Shown here: piece by piece, positions 1-9,250 of the stretch
Numbering within the stretch: the first letter of the stretch is position 1
Layout: every line of letters begins with the position of its first letter
DNA from: Acidobacteriaceae bacterium KBS 83
Lineage (GTDB): Bacteria; Acidobacteriota; Terriglobia; Terriglobales; Acidobacteriaceae
NCBI GenBank assembly: GCA_000381585.1
Contig: KB906734.1
Span: 496,001 to 560,000, forward strand
Direction of reading: 5' to 3'
DNA: 64,000 nucleotides
Program-made: the position numbers and the translations under genes
The notes under the pieces: model-generated
Seen by the model: only the letters and a program-made list of their open reading frames with translations
Told to the model about the DNA's origin: nothing
The model's database searches: none

Positions 1-427
1 CGAAGCGCTCGAAGTGACGCGGCATGTCGTCGATGAGAAAGTCGGCGTGGAGGATGCTCTTGTCCCCACAGAAGACGAAATGGGTCGGCGAGAGAAAGGG
101 GAAGTGCCGCTCCAGCCAGCGAAATTTTGGGCCGAAGGATTTGGGAAACTCCATCGCGGCGGTAGCGACGAAGATTTCATAGCCGCGTGAGAGCCGCTCC
201 AGGACGCGCTGGCTATTCGGGATGATGTCGAGATCTTCGAAGAATTCGTCTTCCTGGAGGTACGACATGAGGCGATCCTGGCGGCCTGGTGGAAGCACAT
301 TCACCATCCAGTTTCCCCACATGTCGTGGACGGTCAGGTTCTCGGAGAACTCGGCGTTGTAAAGACGGATGAGCTTGCCCAGAGCATCGGCAAGCACCTC
401 ATCCATGTCGACACAGATACGCTTCAT
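1..427 (-). CDS. 5'(3')-deoxyribonucleotidase-like protein (NT5C family), C-terminus cut by window edge
   Basis: My translation of the minus strand from 427 begins MKRICVDMDEVLADALGKLI and stays open to the window edge, giving 142 residues. The DxDxV motif (residues 7-11) is the HAD-type nucleophile loop of NT5C family 5'-nucleotidases, which dephosphorylate (deoxy)nucleoside monophosphates. Further family-like features are FVATAAMEFP (motif II region, Thr/Ala-Ala) and FLIDDMPRHFERF near the edge (the acidic motif that binds Mg2+). Its ATG overlaps the stop of the zinc-ribbon gene by four bases (ATGA, 424-427), so the two are probably translated together. Substrate choice cannot be read from this fragment. 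Confidence 0.85.
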   Translation of the reverse strand, partial: MKRICVDMDEVLADALGKLIRLYNAEFSENLTVHDMWGNWMVNVLPPGRQDRLMSYLQEDEFFEDLDIIPNSQRVLERLSRGYEIFVATAAMEFPKSFGPKFRWLERHFPFLSPTHFVFCGDKSILHADFLIDDMPRHFERF

Positions 428-1182
428 GCGGTCTGTGCGCCACTGTCAGTGGCGGGACGGCCGGTCTCAATCTGGGGCTCGCGACGGTTGTCCACGTAGA
501 GGATGCGGCCGCAGCTTTCGCATTTCAAAGACTGGCCGTCGCGCAACTGGTTCCAGAACTGCGGGCGAAGGCCCATCTGGCACCCCGTACAGCGCTGATC
601 GCGAGCGCGAGCAAGCGCGGTGCCGCGCGCAGTGGAGATGCGGTCGTATTCGCCCAGCCGATCCTCATCAATTTGAGGGCGAAGCGCGGCGCGTTCCGCC
701 TGCCACTTCTTGAGGTCAACCTGCTCAAGTGACGTGCTGCGGTCCGCAGCCGCCCTTTCAGTTTCGAGATAGGCTGCGTGGCTGGAGTGCTGCTGACGTG
801 CGGCGAGCAGATCGCGGTCGATGATGTCCGAGCGCTCCATGCTTTCAAGCTCGTCATCCTCGAGCCGACTCACCTCCTTCTCCGCGAAGGCGATCTGGTG
901 TTCGAGCGCTGTAGCCTGCGCCTGGTTCTGCACGATATTGAGCTGTTGACGGGACTTGGCAATCTTGGCCTGCTGATCTTTCAGATCGCTTTCATCGCGA
1001 CGGCGCTTTGTTTCTTCCTCACGCTGGCGCTGCTCGAGGTTGCGAATGGTGGTGGCGTGCGTGGCCAGCTCACTCTCGATACCGCGGATGCGGCGGGGCG
1101 TCGCTTCGAGCGAGGCGCGGAGCTGCCGGATCTCAAGGTCGAGCTGTTGCAGACGAATCAATTTTTCGAGGGCTTGGTCCAT
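424..1182 (-). CDS. C4-type zinc-ribbon, coiled-coil protein (DUF164/CdsZ-like)
   Basis: 252 residues from the ATG at 1182; a TTG five codons upstream is a less likely start. Residues about 1-180 are Glu/Arg/Gln-rich heptad-like helix, expected to form a long antiparallel coiled coil. A C-terminal zinc ribbon follows with two knuckles, CTGC and CESC. This arrangement is the DUF164/CdsZ family, thought to act as an RNA- or nucleic-acid-associated adaptor; its exact role is unsettled. It lies upstream of and overlaps the nucleotidase gene by 4 bp, suggesting an operon. No clear Shine-Dalgarno sequence precedes the ATG. Confidence 0.85.
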   Translation of the reverse strand: MDQALEKLIRLQQLDLEIRQLRASLEATPRRIRGIESELATHATTIRNLEQRQREEETKRRRDESDLKDQQAKIAKSRQQLNIVQNQAQATALEHQIAFAEKEVSRLEDDELESMERSDIIDRDLLAARQQHSSHAAYLETERAAADRSTSLEQVDLKKWQAERAALRPQIDEDRLGEYDRISTARGTALARARDQRCTGCQMGLRPQFWNQLRDGQSLKCESCGRILYVDNRREPQIETGRPATDSGAQTA

Positions 1183-1365
1183 ATGGCCACGATGCAATGG
1201 GTGGAGTTTAAATCATTTCCAAACGAGGCACCGGCGACGGGAAACTGCAGGGCCCGCTTGTCAGTCCATTGTCCCTGCTGGTCGAATGCCGGCAGCCGCT
1301 CCTGTAAACTGATCCATCGATTTCTGGCCAGAAAGAAATATTCCCACCTGCCGGAGTTTGTCCTT

Positions 1366-3582
1366 GTGATCCATCGTTCGCGCTTGCATTCCATCAGTTT
1401 TTGCATCTTCGCCTCGTTTGCTGCGGCAGCCGTCCAAGCGCAAACGAAGCCGCTAACCATTTCGGCGATCTTCAACGATCCTGGCTTCACCGAGGATGCG
1501 CCGCGGGGGCTGGCATGGTCTCCGGATGGGACGCGGGTGACGTATCTGAACGCAAATGGCGACCTTATGGCCGCTTGGGGAGGGTCGGGCCAGACAACCG
1601 TTCTGGTGCCGAAAGCGAAGATCGGCAGCATGCACTCGAATGCTGTGAGCGAAAAAGACAAAGACCACCGCAGTCGCTATGGAGAGGCCAGCTATATCTG
1701 GGCTCCGGATGCGAAGCACCTATTATTCGATTCCAATGGAGCGCTCTTGCTCTACTCGCTCAAGAATGGCCTTGCGATCTCGGTTGCGGAGAAGGGCACG
1801 GCCAGCGGAGACGACCCGAAGTTCGCGCCGGACGGCAGCGCCGTGACTTATGTGCGCGATCACAATCTGTATCTGCGCCACCTGCCCTATACCCAGCAGC
1901 CGATGCAGCTCACAGCCTCGCGGGAGCCATCACTTTTGAACGGCGAGGTGGACTGGCTCTACCTGGAAGAGCTGGACGTGCGCAGCAATTACTTCTGGTC
2001 GCCGGACTCGAAAAATATTGCGTATCTGCAAACGAATGAATCGGCGGTGCCGCAATACCCGCTTACCGACTGGATTCCGACGCATGCCTCGGTGGATATG
2101 CAGCACTATCCGCAGCCGGGCGATCCCAATCCGGTGGTGCGGGTTGGGGTGGTGAACGCTTCGTCCGGCCATAACTCCTGGATAAAGCTGCCGCTTGAGG
2201 CGGGGGATGACTATGTACCCCGCTTCGGTTGGCTGAATGCACACACGTTGTGGATCGAGACGCTGACACGCGACCACATGCACCGCCGGTTGTACTTTGC
2301 CGACGCGTCGAACGGCCGTACGCGCCTGGCACTGGAGGAGACGGACGAGAAGTTCTTCGACGAGAGCTACGACGTGACGATCAGCGGGCCGAACATCCTG
2401 TGGACGAGCTGGCGCGACGGGCACACACAGATCTATCTCTACAACTTCAACGAGGCCGATCCGATGTCGAGTGACGCGACGCTGGTGCGGCCGCTGACCA
2501 ACGGCCACGGCGAGGTCACGTCCATCAAGGCGGTAAATGCGGACGCGCGGACGGTCTATTACATCTCGAACGAGGGTGATCCGCGCGAACAGCAGGTGTG
2601 GTCGATCAAGCTGGACGGCACAGGAAAGAAGCAGCTGACCCAAGCGCATGGGGTGCACAAGCCGGAGTTCTCGCCAAACGCGCAGCTCTATGCCGACAAC
2701 TTTTCAAACATCGAGACGCCGCCAACGGTTGCGATCTGCCAGGTGAGCGGTACTTCGTGCAGCACCTTCTGGCAGCCAACGTTGGACCCGGAGTACAAGT
2801 TGATGGCGCCGCGTGAGCTGACGCTGAAGGCGAAGGATGGAACGACACTCTACGCAAGCCTGATGCTTCCGCCGGGCGATCACGCGAAGGGCACCGTGCC
2901 GCTGATCAACAATCCGTATGGCGGGCCCCACGCGCAGACAGTGCAGAATGTCTGGCAGGCACGCACAACGCTCTTCGACCAGGTGCTGGCGGAGCATGGC
3001 TTCGGAGTGCTGCATGTGGACAATCGCGGCATGGGCGGGCGGGGGCGGGAGTTCGCGCAGGCGGCATATCACAACTTTGGACCCATTCAGTTCGAGGACC
3101 AGCTCAGCGCGATGGACCAGGTGCTGGAGCAGTTTCCGGAGCTTGATGCAAAGCGCCAGGGCTGGTGGGGCTGGAGCTGGGGCGGCACGTTCACGCTGTA
3201 TGCAATGACGCACTCGAACCGCTTCAAGGCGGGAGTCTGTGTGGCGCCGGTGACGGACTGGCGGAACTACGACTCCACCTACACCGAGCGCTACATGAGC
3301 GAGCCAGCGCAGAATGCCGACCAGTACCGCGATTTTTCCGTGATAACGAAGGCGGACAAGCTGCACGGGCGCCTGCTGCTGGTGCACGGCACCGGCGATG
3401 ACAACGTGCACCTGGAGAACACAATCCAGTTCATCCAGAAGCTGATTGATGCGCATCTGCCGTACGATCTGCAGCTCTATCCTCGAAAGACGCACTCGAT
3501 TGCGGGGGCGGACGCCCGCACGCATCTGTACACGCGGATTTTGGCGCAGTTCCAGGCGTATCTGGGCGAGCAGACCGAGTAA
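1366..3582 (+). CDS. Secreted dipeptidyl peptidase IV (S9B prolyl peptidase)
   Basis: The open frame runs much further upstream, but the coding region most likely begins at GTG 1366, with GGAG at 1353-1356 and a 9-nt spacer. The result is a signal peptide ending AAAAVQA and a 738-residue protein, the usual DPP IV length. An N-terminal beta-propeller contains DWLYLEEL, whose Glu pair corresponds to the residues that bind the substrate's free amino end. The C-terminal alpha/beta-hydrolase domain has GWSWGG (Ser604), GTGDDN (Asp678) and KTHSI (His710) as catalytic triad. It removes X-Pro or X-Ala dipeptides from peptides, probably in the periplasm. The MBL-fold gene follows after 10 bp. Confidence 0.93.
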   Translation: MIHRSRLHSISFCIFASFAAAAVQAQTKPLTISAIFNDPGFTEDAPRGLAWSPDGTRVTYLNANGDLMAAWGGSGQTTVLVPKAKIGSMHSNAVSEKDKDHRSRYGEASYIWAPDAKHLLFDSNGALLLYSLKNGLAISVAEKGTASGDDPKFAPDGSAVTYVRDHNLYLRHLPYTQQPMQLTASREPSLLNGEVDWLYLEELDVRSNYFWSPDSKNIAYLQTNESAVPQYPLTDWIPTHASVDMQHYPQPGDPNPVVRVGVVNASSGHNSWIKLPLEAGDDYVPRFGWLNAHTLWIETLTRDHMHRRLYFADASNGRTRLALEETDEKFFDESYDVTISGPNILWTSWRDGHTQIYLYNFNEADPMSSDATLVRPLTNGHGEVTSIKAVNADARTVYYISNEGDPREQQVWSIKLDGTGKKQLTQAHGVHKPEFSPNAQLYADNFSNIETPPTVAICQVSGTSCSTFWQPTLDPEYKLMAPRELTLKAKDGTTLYASLMLPPGDHAKGTVPLINNPYGGPHAQTVQNVWQARTTLFDQVLAEHGFGVLHVDNRGMGGRGREFAQAAYHNFGPIQFEDQLSAMDQVLEQFPELDAKRQGWWGWSWGGTFTLYAMTHSNRFKAGVCVAPVTDWRNYDSTYTERYMSEPAQNADQYRDFSVITKADKLHGRLLLVHGTGDDNVHLENTIQFIQKLIDAHLPYDLQLYPRKTHSIAGADARTHLYTRILAQFQAYLGEQTE

Positions 3583-3592
3583 GGATTGGTAG

Positions 3593-4504
3593 ATGACACA
3601 TCCCGCAGAGACGGCTGCGACGCGCAACCTGGTGCGCGCGCGCACGACGCTTGGCGATTTCGAGCTGACCGTGTTGACGGACGGCACGTACTACCTGGAC
3701 GGCGGCGCAATGTTTGGCGTGGTACCGAAGCCGCTCTGGGAAAAGCGCGCGCCTGCCGACGAACAGAACCGCATCCTGCTGGGCACGAACACCGTAGTGG
3801 TGCGAACGGGGCAGCAGACGATCGCGATCGAAACCGGCATCGGTAACAAACTGCCGGAGAAACTGCGCGCGATCCACGACGCGAAGGCGCGGCTGCCGGA
3901 GAGCTTTGGCGCGGCGGGCATCCGGTTGGAAGAGGTGGATGTCGTGATCAATTCGCATCTGCACTTCGACCACTGCGGCTGGAACACAACACGGTTGCCG
4001 GATGGGCGCGTGGTACCGACGTTTCCGAATGCCCGTTATTTCGCGCATCGCGGCGAGGTGGAGCACGGGCATCTGCAACTGGAACGCGATGCGGTGAGCT
4101 ACAACGGGGCGAACTACGATCCGCTCATTGAGAGCGGGCAAATGTCGCTGCTGGACCTGGAGCGCGACGAGATCCAGGAGATCCTGCCAGGCATTTCGGT
4201 TGAACTCTTTCCCGGCCATACCCATCAGTTGATGGCGGTGCACATCGAGTCCGGCGGCGAGCATGCGTGCTATATCAGCGACCTATTGCCTACGAGCGCC
4301 CATCTGGATGTGACCTGGGTGATGGGCTACGATCTCGATCCACTGCGCTGCATCGAGGAACGGAAGCGATTTTATGCGCGGGCCATTCCTGAAAAGTGGC
4401 TGGTGCTGTTTACGCATGATCACGACCGGCCTATGGGACGCGTGAACTGGAACGTGAGAGGCAAGCCCGTCTTCATTGCAGAGAGTCAGCCTTTCGCAGG
4501 CTGA
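3593..4504 (+). CDS. MBL-fold metallo-hydrolase
   Basis: 303 residues with the metallo-beta-lactamase fold. NSHLHFDHCGW near residue 120 is the HxHxDH zinc motif. ELFPGHTHQ (third metal His), YISDLLP (bridging Asp) and LFTHDH near the C-terminus complete the two-metal site. No signal peptide is present, so the protein is cytoplasmic. Proteins of this shape include lactonases, glyoxalase-like and other hydrolases; the insertion between the second and third motifs does not let me choose. It starts 10 bp after the peptidase stop, so it is probably co-transcribed, though no functional link is evident. Confidence 0.88.
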   Translation: MTHPAETAATRNLVRARTTLGDFELTVLTDGTYYLDGGAMFGVVPKPLWEKRAPADEQNRILLGTNTVVVRTGQQTIAIETGIGNKLPEKLRAIHDAKARLPESFGAAGIRLEEVDVVINSHLHFDHCGWNTTRLPDGRVVPTFPNARYFAHRGEVEHGHLQLERDAVSYNGANYDPLIESGQMSLLDLERDEIQEILPGISVELFPGHTHQLMAVHIESGGEHACYISDLLPTSAHLDVTWVMGYDLDPLRCIEERKRFYARAIPEKWLVLFTHDHDRPMGRVNWNVRGKPVFIAESQPFAG

Positions 4505-4753
4505 ACATTCCCGGATAACCAGTCTTCGAACGGCTGAGCCTTACGCATGGGGCGCCTCCCGACGGCTGACCCGTCTTTGTTTTCCAAGAAAGCAACAGCC
4601 TGAGTTACCGGGCCGATGCGTTTCCACCGAAGTGCGGACAATGCACAATTTTTTGCGGCGACTTTCCGGCTCGCGCCGGTACACTGAAGCGCGCCCGATG
4701 CAAGCTGGGCTTTAACCGGGGCCCTCACGCCGCATTTTCGAGTACGGCCGACG

Positions 4754-6415
4754 ATGACATCGCTGTCAGATCAGAAGGCGCGGGTAGACGCAGTGGACGA
4801 GCTACGTGCTCTCGCGGCGGAGTTACGGACGCTCGCCGAACGGCTGGAGTTGAACGCGCGCACCCATGAGCTGCAACCGACGCTGAAGGCACTCGAGCAG
4901 CGGCTTTCCGGGCCGCGCGCGGTGGTGATGCTCGTGAGCGAGCATGAGGACCTGAAGCGCCGCTTCCTCGAACGGCTGCTGGGGCCAAACCTGATTCAAG
5001 TGCCGAAGCCGACCGACACGTGCGTCCGGCTGGAATACGGGGCCACGTCGGCATTCATGCAAAACGGGCAGTTGGCGCAGACGACCGACGCGATCCGGCT
5101 GCCGAATCCGGCGCTGAAAAGCGGACTGGCGGTCATCGATACGCCGGTCTTAACGAGCGGGCAGCCCGATGCGAGCGTGCTCGAATACGCGGAACAGGTC
5201 GACGCATGCATTTTCGTGCTCAACAGGGAGCATGAGCTGGGTGAGGCAAGCCATGATTTCCTGCGCCGACTTCCCGAGGCTGGAGCGCGGCTGGAGATCG
5301 TAGTTGAGAACGCGGAGGCGCTGAGCAGAGAAGAACGGCTGGCCGCCCGAAAGCGGCTCGTCGAGACGCTGCGCGAGCGCTGCAACATTGAAGCGCCGCG
5401 GCTGACATTGGTGGCCTCTGTCGTGACGGAGGATGACGGGGCGAGCTTCTGGCATGGACGCTTCGCGACCTTTCATTCGGTGATGATGAGGCGCGGGCGC
5501 GAACACTGGTTTTCGGTGACGCGGACGATGGTGGCCGATGCGCTCTCGCAGGTGAGCGCGGAGATCGAATTCGAGTTGGCGAGCGCCCCGCCCGGTCAGC
5601 GGCATGCGCGGCTGCGGCAAGGGATGAAGGATCTGGAAGGTCTGCGGACGCGCTCCGTAGAAATGGAGCGGCCGGAGATAAAACGGTCCGCGAAGACCGG
5701 AACATTGAGCGACAGACCGGCAGAGGACTTGTCGCACCAGAACGGACATGAAGATGCCGGGGCCGGCGCGGGTGAGTTGTCCGGTGCCTCCGCAACAGCG
5801 ACGGCGCTCGCGTCTTCGACGATGCCGGGGGACAACGCGGCGGCAATCGCGGAGAGCACGACCATAGAGGACGCAGGGACGCTGGCCACCACGGCAGGTG
5901 TGAGTCCCCACGCGATACGAGGGCTCTCGACGCTTTTCAAGGAAAACCTGACGCGATGGAGACAACGCGGCGGCGCTATCCCACTGCAGCGCACGGCCGG
6001 AATCGCGTTGGGGATCGCGCTGATTTGTCTGATCGTCTGGGCACTGTCGCCGCGAGGATTCTTCCGCCAGGAGTTAGGAGCGGAGTGGGACTATCGACCG
6101 CCAAAGCTGGCCCCTACGAATCCCTCTGCAACTTCGACCAGGAGTGACGCCCACGCGGACCTGCCGAAGCCGGGAGGTACTCCTCTGCCGGAGACCAGCC
6201 GGCCAGCGGTGCCGAATATTCCTGTCGCACCGCCAGCGAAGCGGAGCGCTGCCGTGCGGATGCCACTTGCCCGCCCGATTCCCAGCGGAGCGACAGCCGG
6301 CGTGGCGCCGCGCGCGAAGCGGCATCGGCGCCACCTGCTGGGTCTCGGCAAGTTGTGGCATTGGGTTCGGCACGACCACAGCAAGGACGGCAAGGCCGCA
6401 TCGAGCGCGGATTAG
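4754..6415 (+). CDS. Single-pass membrane protein with degenerate dynamin-like GTPase domain
   Basis: 553 residues. The N-terminus is helical, followed by a region laid out like a bacterial dynamin/Era-type GTPase. AVVMLVSEHEDLKRRFLERL (56-75) takes the place of the P-loop strand and loop but lacks GxxxxGK[ST]. KPTDTCVRLEYG (85-96) matches the switch I Thr region. LAVIDTP (125-131) matches G3 DxxG but ends DTPV. The G4 NKxD position reads VENAEAL. Nucleotide binding therefore looks lost. Residues about 310-390 are low complexity, one membrane helix spans 414-431, and a Pro/Ala- and Arg-rich tail follows. No Shine-Dalgarno sequence is obvious. It ends 3 bp from the convergent S53 gene. Homology to dynamin-like proteins is my inference from motif order. 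Confidence 0.7.
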   Translation: MTSLSDQKARVDAVDELRALAAELRTLAERLELNARTHELQPTLKALEQRLSGPRAVVMLVSEHEDLKRRFLERLLGPNLIQVPKPTDTCVRLEYGATSAFMQNGQLAQTTDAIRLPNPALKSGLAVIDTPVLTSGQPDASVLEYAEQVDACIFVLNREHELGEASHDFLRRLPEAGARLEIVVENAEALSREERLAARKRLVETLRERCNIEAPRLTLVASVVTEDDGASFWHGRFATFHSVMMRRGREHWFSVTRTMVADALSQVSAEIEFELASAPPGQRHARLRQGMKDLEGLRTRSVEMERPEIKRSAKTGTLSDRPAEDLSHQNGHEDAGAGAGELSGASATATALASSTMPGDNAAAIAESTTIEDAGTLATTAGVSPHAIRGLSTLFKENLTRWRQRGGAIPLQRTAGIALGIALICLIVWALSPRGFFRQELGAEWDYRPPKLAPTNPSATSTRSDAHADLPKPGGTPLPETSRPAVPNIPVAPPAKRSAAVRMPLARPIPSGATAGVAPRAKRHRRHLLGLGKLWHWVRHDHSKDGKAASSAD

Positions 6416-6418
6416 AAC

Positions 6419-7996
6419 TCAACTCCCGTTACTTGTAACCAGCGAGGCGATCTTTTGACCGTCGGGCGAACCAAGACCAGTGCACGGATCCCAACCCGTC
6501 GCGGCGTTGTAGCTGCCGTTTGAGCCCGAGGTGACGTCATAAAAATTCGATTCGCCACCGGAGTAGAGCGACGGATTCAGAAAGCCGACGCTACGGCCGG
6601 TCTGTTGGTTGACCAGCGCGACCAGTGCCGCCCACAGAGGGGCGACGGCGCTGGTGCCACCGACAACGGCGGATTGGCCATCGACCAGGATTTGATATCC
6701 GGTCTCCGGCGCAGCGTCGCCGGCGACGTCGGGCACGCCACGGCCACCGCCGTTGCCGGATGAAGGCACGTCTATACCGGACTGCCATGAGGGGATAGGG
6801 AAATAGCTGGAAACACCCCCGCCGGTGGCGCCGCCACCCTGCGGCTGGTCGTTCCATACCGTCTCGGTAGAGCGGACGCCGTCGGAGACGGTCAAAGTGG
6901 TACCGCCACAGGCCAGCACGTGAGGACTGGATGCGGGAAAATCGACATGGTTCGCGCCGTCGGAGACGCCATCGCTCGAGCCCGAGTCGCCGGAGGCAGC
7001 GGTGACCGTGATGCCGAGCGCGGCGGCCGTTTGGATGCTGTTATCGAAGCTCTCGAGCGAGGCCGCGTCCCAAGAGGACTCGGGGGCGCCCCAGGAGATG
7101 GAGATAGCCGAGGGGTTGTTGGTGGTGTCGTGGATCGCGGCCGAGATGGCGTCCTGAAAACCCTGATTGGTGTTGGGCGCGAAGTAGACGGCGATGCGCG
7201 CACCGGGCGCGATCGAACCCGCGACCTGGATGTCGAGCGCGACTTCGCCATCGGCGCCATTAGGATCGCCGGGTGAATTGGTGCCGCCATCGACCGACAC
7301 GGCAACGACCGTGGGTGGCGCGATGCTCAGCTGCCCGAAGTAGGTCTGGATATCCGAATCTTCGTAGCCGCCCCCAAGCTCGATGAGCGCGATGCACTGG
7401 CCGCTGCCGTTCACGGCGGTGGGATAGTCATAGGCCTGGGCCACCTGCGGCGGTGTGAAGCTTGCCTCTGCGGCATTCGGCTTCGCGAACCCAATCTGGT
7501 TGAGCCATCGGATGTGCGGCCGAGCGATGGGGCGAGTGTCGAGACCGAGAACGGTTTCAATGACTGCGGATTCAGGTTCCGGGACTGACATCGTTCCAGT
7601 GAAGGCGTGGAAGTAACGGCCGGCAGGTGGCGGCGCTGTGTACTCGTAGTCCTGGAGGTCGATCCCGAAGGTCTGTTCCAACTGTTGTGCCGTGCCTCGC
7701 AGCCAGACACGACGCGCGGCGCGATCTTCGTGCACGAGTGTCAGTCCATGGCGCGCAGCAAGAGTACGCACCTGGTCGATTGCCTGCTGTGTAGCGCCGT
7801 GGGCATTCAGGTATTCCTCCCGGCTGAGATGGCGGCCTTTCAAAGCAGCGACATTAAGCGGCTGCGCCCGCTTGAGCACCACCGTGACGGTGATCTGTTG
7901 TGCAGCCGAGGTCTTGCCCACATGGCGGCAGTTGCGCGGCGCAGAGTGATCGCTATTTGGAATGGGAACGAGACTCACCTGACGTTCGGGGGACAT
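6419..7996 (-). CDS. S53 family serine-carboxyl peptidase (sedolisin/kumamolisin-like) with pro-domain
   Basis: 525 residues from ATG 7996. This start is favoured over an in-frame ATG four codons upstream because GGAGG lies 6 nt before it. Residues about 25-165 match the S53 activation pro-domain. The catalytic part has GEVALDIQ (Glu and Asp of the Ser-Glu-Asp triad), ASGDSG (oxyanion Asp) and GGTSAVAPLWAAL (nucleophile Ser). It ends with the calcium-binding region FYDVTSGSNG and ATGWDPCTGLG. S53 enzymes are acid-active endopeptidases. No classical signal peptide is visible, as with kumamolisin-type members, so the export route is unclear. The cupin gene lies directly upstream on the same strand. 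Confidence 0.93.
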   Translation of the reverse strand: MSPERQVSLVPIPNSDHSAPRNCRHVGKTSAAQQITVTVVLKRAQPLNVAALKGRHLSREEYLNAHGATQQAIDQVRTLAARHGLTLVHEDRAARRVWLRGTAQQLEQTFGIDLQDYEYTAPPPAGRYFHAFTGTMSVPEPESAVIETVLGLDTRPIARPHIRWLNQIGFAKPNAAEASFTPPQVAQAYDYPTAVNGSGQCIALIELGGGYEDSDIQTYFGQLSIAPPTVVAVSVDGGTNSPGDPNGADGEVALDIQVAGSIAPGARIAVYFAPNTNQGFQDAISAAIHDTTNNPSAISISWGAPESSWDAASLESFDNSIQTAAALGITVTAASGDSGSSDGVSDGANHVDFPASSPHVLACGGTTLTVSDGVRSTETVWNDQPQGGGATGGGVSSYFPIPSWQSGIDVPSSGNGGGRGVPDVAGDAAPETGYQILVDGQSAVVGGTSAVAPLWAALVALVNQQTGRSVGFLNPSLYSGGESNFYDVTSGSNGSYNAATGWDPCTGLGSPDGQKIASLVTSNGS

Positions 7997-8045
7997 GAGC
8001 ACCTCCATGAGCTGGGTAATTCTTCAATAGATGCGCGAAGTGGCT

Positions 8046-8417
8046 TTAGCAGCCACCCGGTTCGACAGTTACCCGATCCCCGTGGCTGGGCGGGTCGGAG
8101 ATGACGAGAAAGCGCGCGTCCTCGGCACCGCGATTGAAGACCTGATGCGGCGTCTGGGCGGATATAGAGAGTCCGGTAAGGGGCGTGAGCATATGTTCTT
8201 CGCCATTGAGCTCGATGGTCAGCTCGCCAACGAGCACGTAAAAGAATTGTGTTGCGTGCTGATGAAGATGGCGCCGTTCGGCGGATCCAGGCGGCATGCG
8301 TTCTTCGATGACGCTGAGCGATGCGGAGCGATGGAGGTGCCAGCCGTCGCAGGTGTGCTCACTTATGGCGCTGGGCCAGGTATAGTGCTGGGCATTCGCG
8401 ATGCTGATCGATTCCAT
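8046..8417 (-). CDS. Small single-domain cupin protein
   Basis: 123 residues from ATG 8417; the frame is open 17 codons further upstream to another ATG at 8468, so the start is uncertain. The cupin motif RRHLHQHATQFFYVLVGE is present, with Gln in place of the usual metal-binding Glu, a substitution common in this subfamily. The second motif region is SISAQTPHQVFN. Such proteins are small beta-barrels that bind metals or small ligands; the substrate is not evident. The stop lies 49 bp from the S53 start. A short hairpin (GTGGCT/AGCCAC) overlaps the stop codon region but has no T-run. Confidence 0.8.
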   Translation of the reverse strand: MESISIANAQHYTWPSAISEHTCDGWHLHRSASLSVIEERMPPGSAERRHLHQHATQFFYVLVGELTIELNGEEHMLTPLTGLSISAQTPHQVFNRGAEDARFLVISDPPSHGDRVTVEPGGC

Positions 8418-8527
8418 GACGGAAGCTGGTAGGGTACACGATCTCGCGTGAACCTGGCGGCGTTGCATTCGAAGGCGATTTCACTATCTTTATCTGCGTA
8501 ACAATTTTCAGAACAAAGGAGCGAGAT

Positions 8528-9250
8528 ATGCAGCGGCGGGAGTTTGTGAAAGCGATGCTTGCCGCATCTGTCAGTGCGCGCACAATGATGGGACAAAATG
8601 CGCCGGCCTCTGTAACGCCGGCGACGCCTCCGCCGATTCCTCCCAAGGCCGCGCCGCTGCCGGCGCCGGGCCCGGTGCCCTGGATGCGAGGACTGCTCGA
8701 CGCGAAGCCGCTGCCGATGACGCCGCTGGTGCCGGACGCGGTCGCGCATACACAGACCCGCTTCTTCACGCGGCAACAGTTTGCAACGCTGCGGCAGCTG
8801 TGCGAGGTGCTGATGCCGCCGCTGAAGAGCGCACCTGGCGCCATTGACGCAGGCACACCCGAATTCCTGGATTTCCTGATCTCGGTCTCGCCCGCGGACA
8901 CGCAGAAGGTGTACGTCGATGGTCTTGACCGGCTGGACGCCGAAGCGCGACAGAAGTTCGACCTTCCGTTTGCCGGAGTGGATTTGCAACAGGCGGACGC
9001 ACTGATTCGGCCGTGGCTGCGGACGTGGATGACGGACCATCCGCCGAGCGATCCCCAGGAACGCTTCATCAATCTGGCGCACAGCGACATCCGTACGGCA
9101 ACGATCAACTCCAAGCCGTGGAGTGACGCGCTGCCGGAGAATGATGACCGTCGCATGGAACAGGGGTTGTATTGGTATCCGGTCGATCCGGATCTGCAGC
9201 GCCGCGACTCGCGGAAGGGACTAGAGGGCTCAAGACACAATGTTGGATGA
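8528..9250 (+). CDS. Gluconate 2-dehydrogenase subunit 3 family protein (Tat-exported partner of GMC oxidoreductase)
   Basis: 240 residues, with a strong AAGGAG at 8515-8520 before the ATG. The N-terminus QRREFVKAMLAASV is a twin-arginine signal of the RRxFxK type, followed by a Pro/Ala-rich linker. Residues about 75-220 match the gluconate 2-dehydrogenase subunit 3 domain (FFTRQQFATLRQLCEVLMPP and similar). Its last 11 bp overlap the GMC gene, so the two subunits are translationally coupled. The small subunit is expected to carry the folded FAD subunit through the Tat pore to the periplasm. No cytochrome subunit is adjacent, so the electron acceptor is unknown. Confidence 0.88.
   Translation: MQRREFVKAMLAASVSARTMMGQNAPASVTPATPPPIPPKAAPLPAPGPVPWMRGLLDAKPLPMTPLVPDAVAHTQTRFFTRQQFATLRQLCEVLMPPLKSAPGAIDAGTPEFLDFLISVSPADTQKVYVDGLDRLDAEARQKFDLPFAGVDLQQADALIRPWLRTWMTDHPPSDPQERFINLAHSDIRTATINSKPWSDALPENDDRRMEQGLYWYPVDPDLQRRDSRKGLEGSRHNVG

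Noticed and set aside
778-1365. Open extension upstream of the dipeptidyl peptidase start
   Set aside because: It runs antisense through the zinc-ribbon gene and contains no fitting signal; the GTG 1366 with GGAG and signal peptide explains the protein.
2704-3687. 327-codon frame on the minus strand opposite the peptidase gene
   Set aside because: Codon-shadow of the GC-rich peptidase gene; its protein is Arg/His-rich with no domain.
5150-5965. 271-codon minus-strand frame opposite the dynamin-like gene
   Set aside because: Arg/His-rich shadow frame without any recognisable fold or ribosome-binding site.
8030-8060. GTGGCT/AGCCAC hairpin as a third copy of the leader hairpin
   Set aside because: It is inside the cupin 3' end, lacks the flanking blocks of the leader, and only shares the stem.
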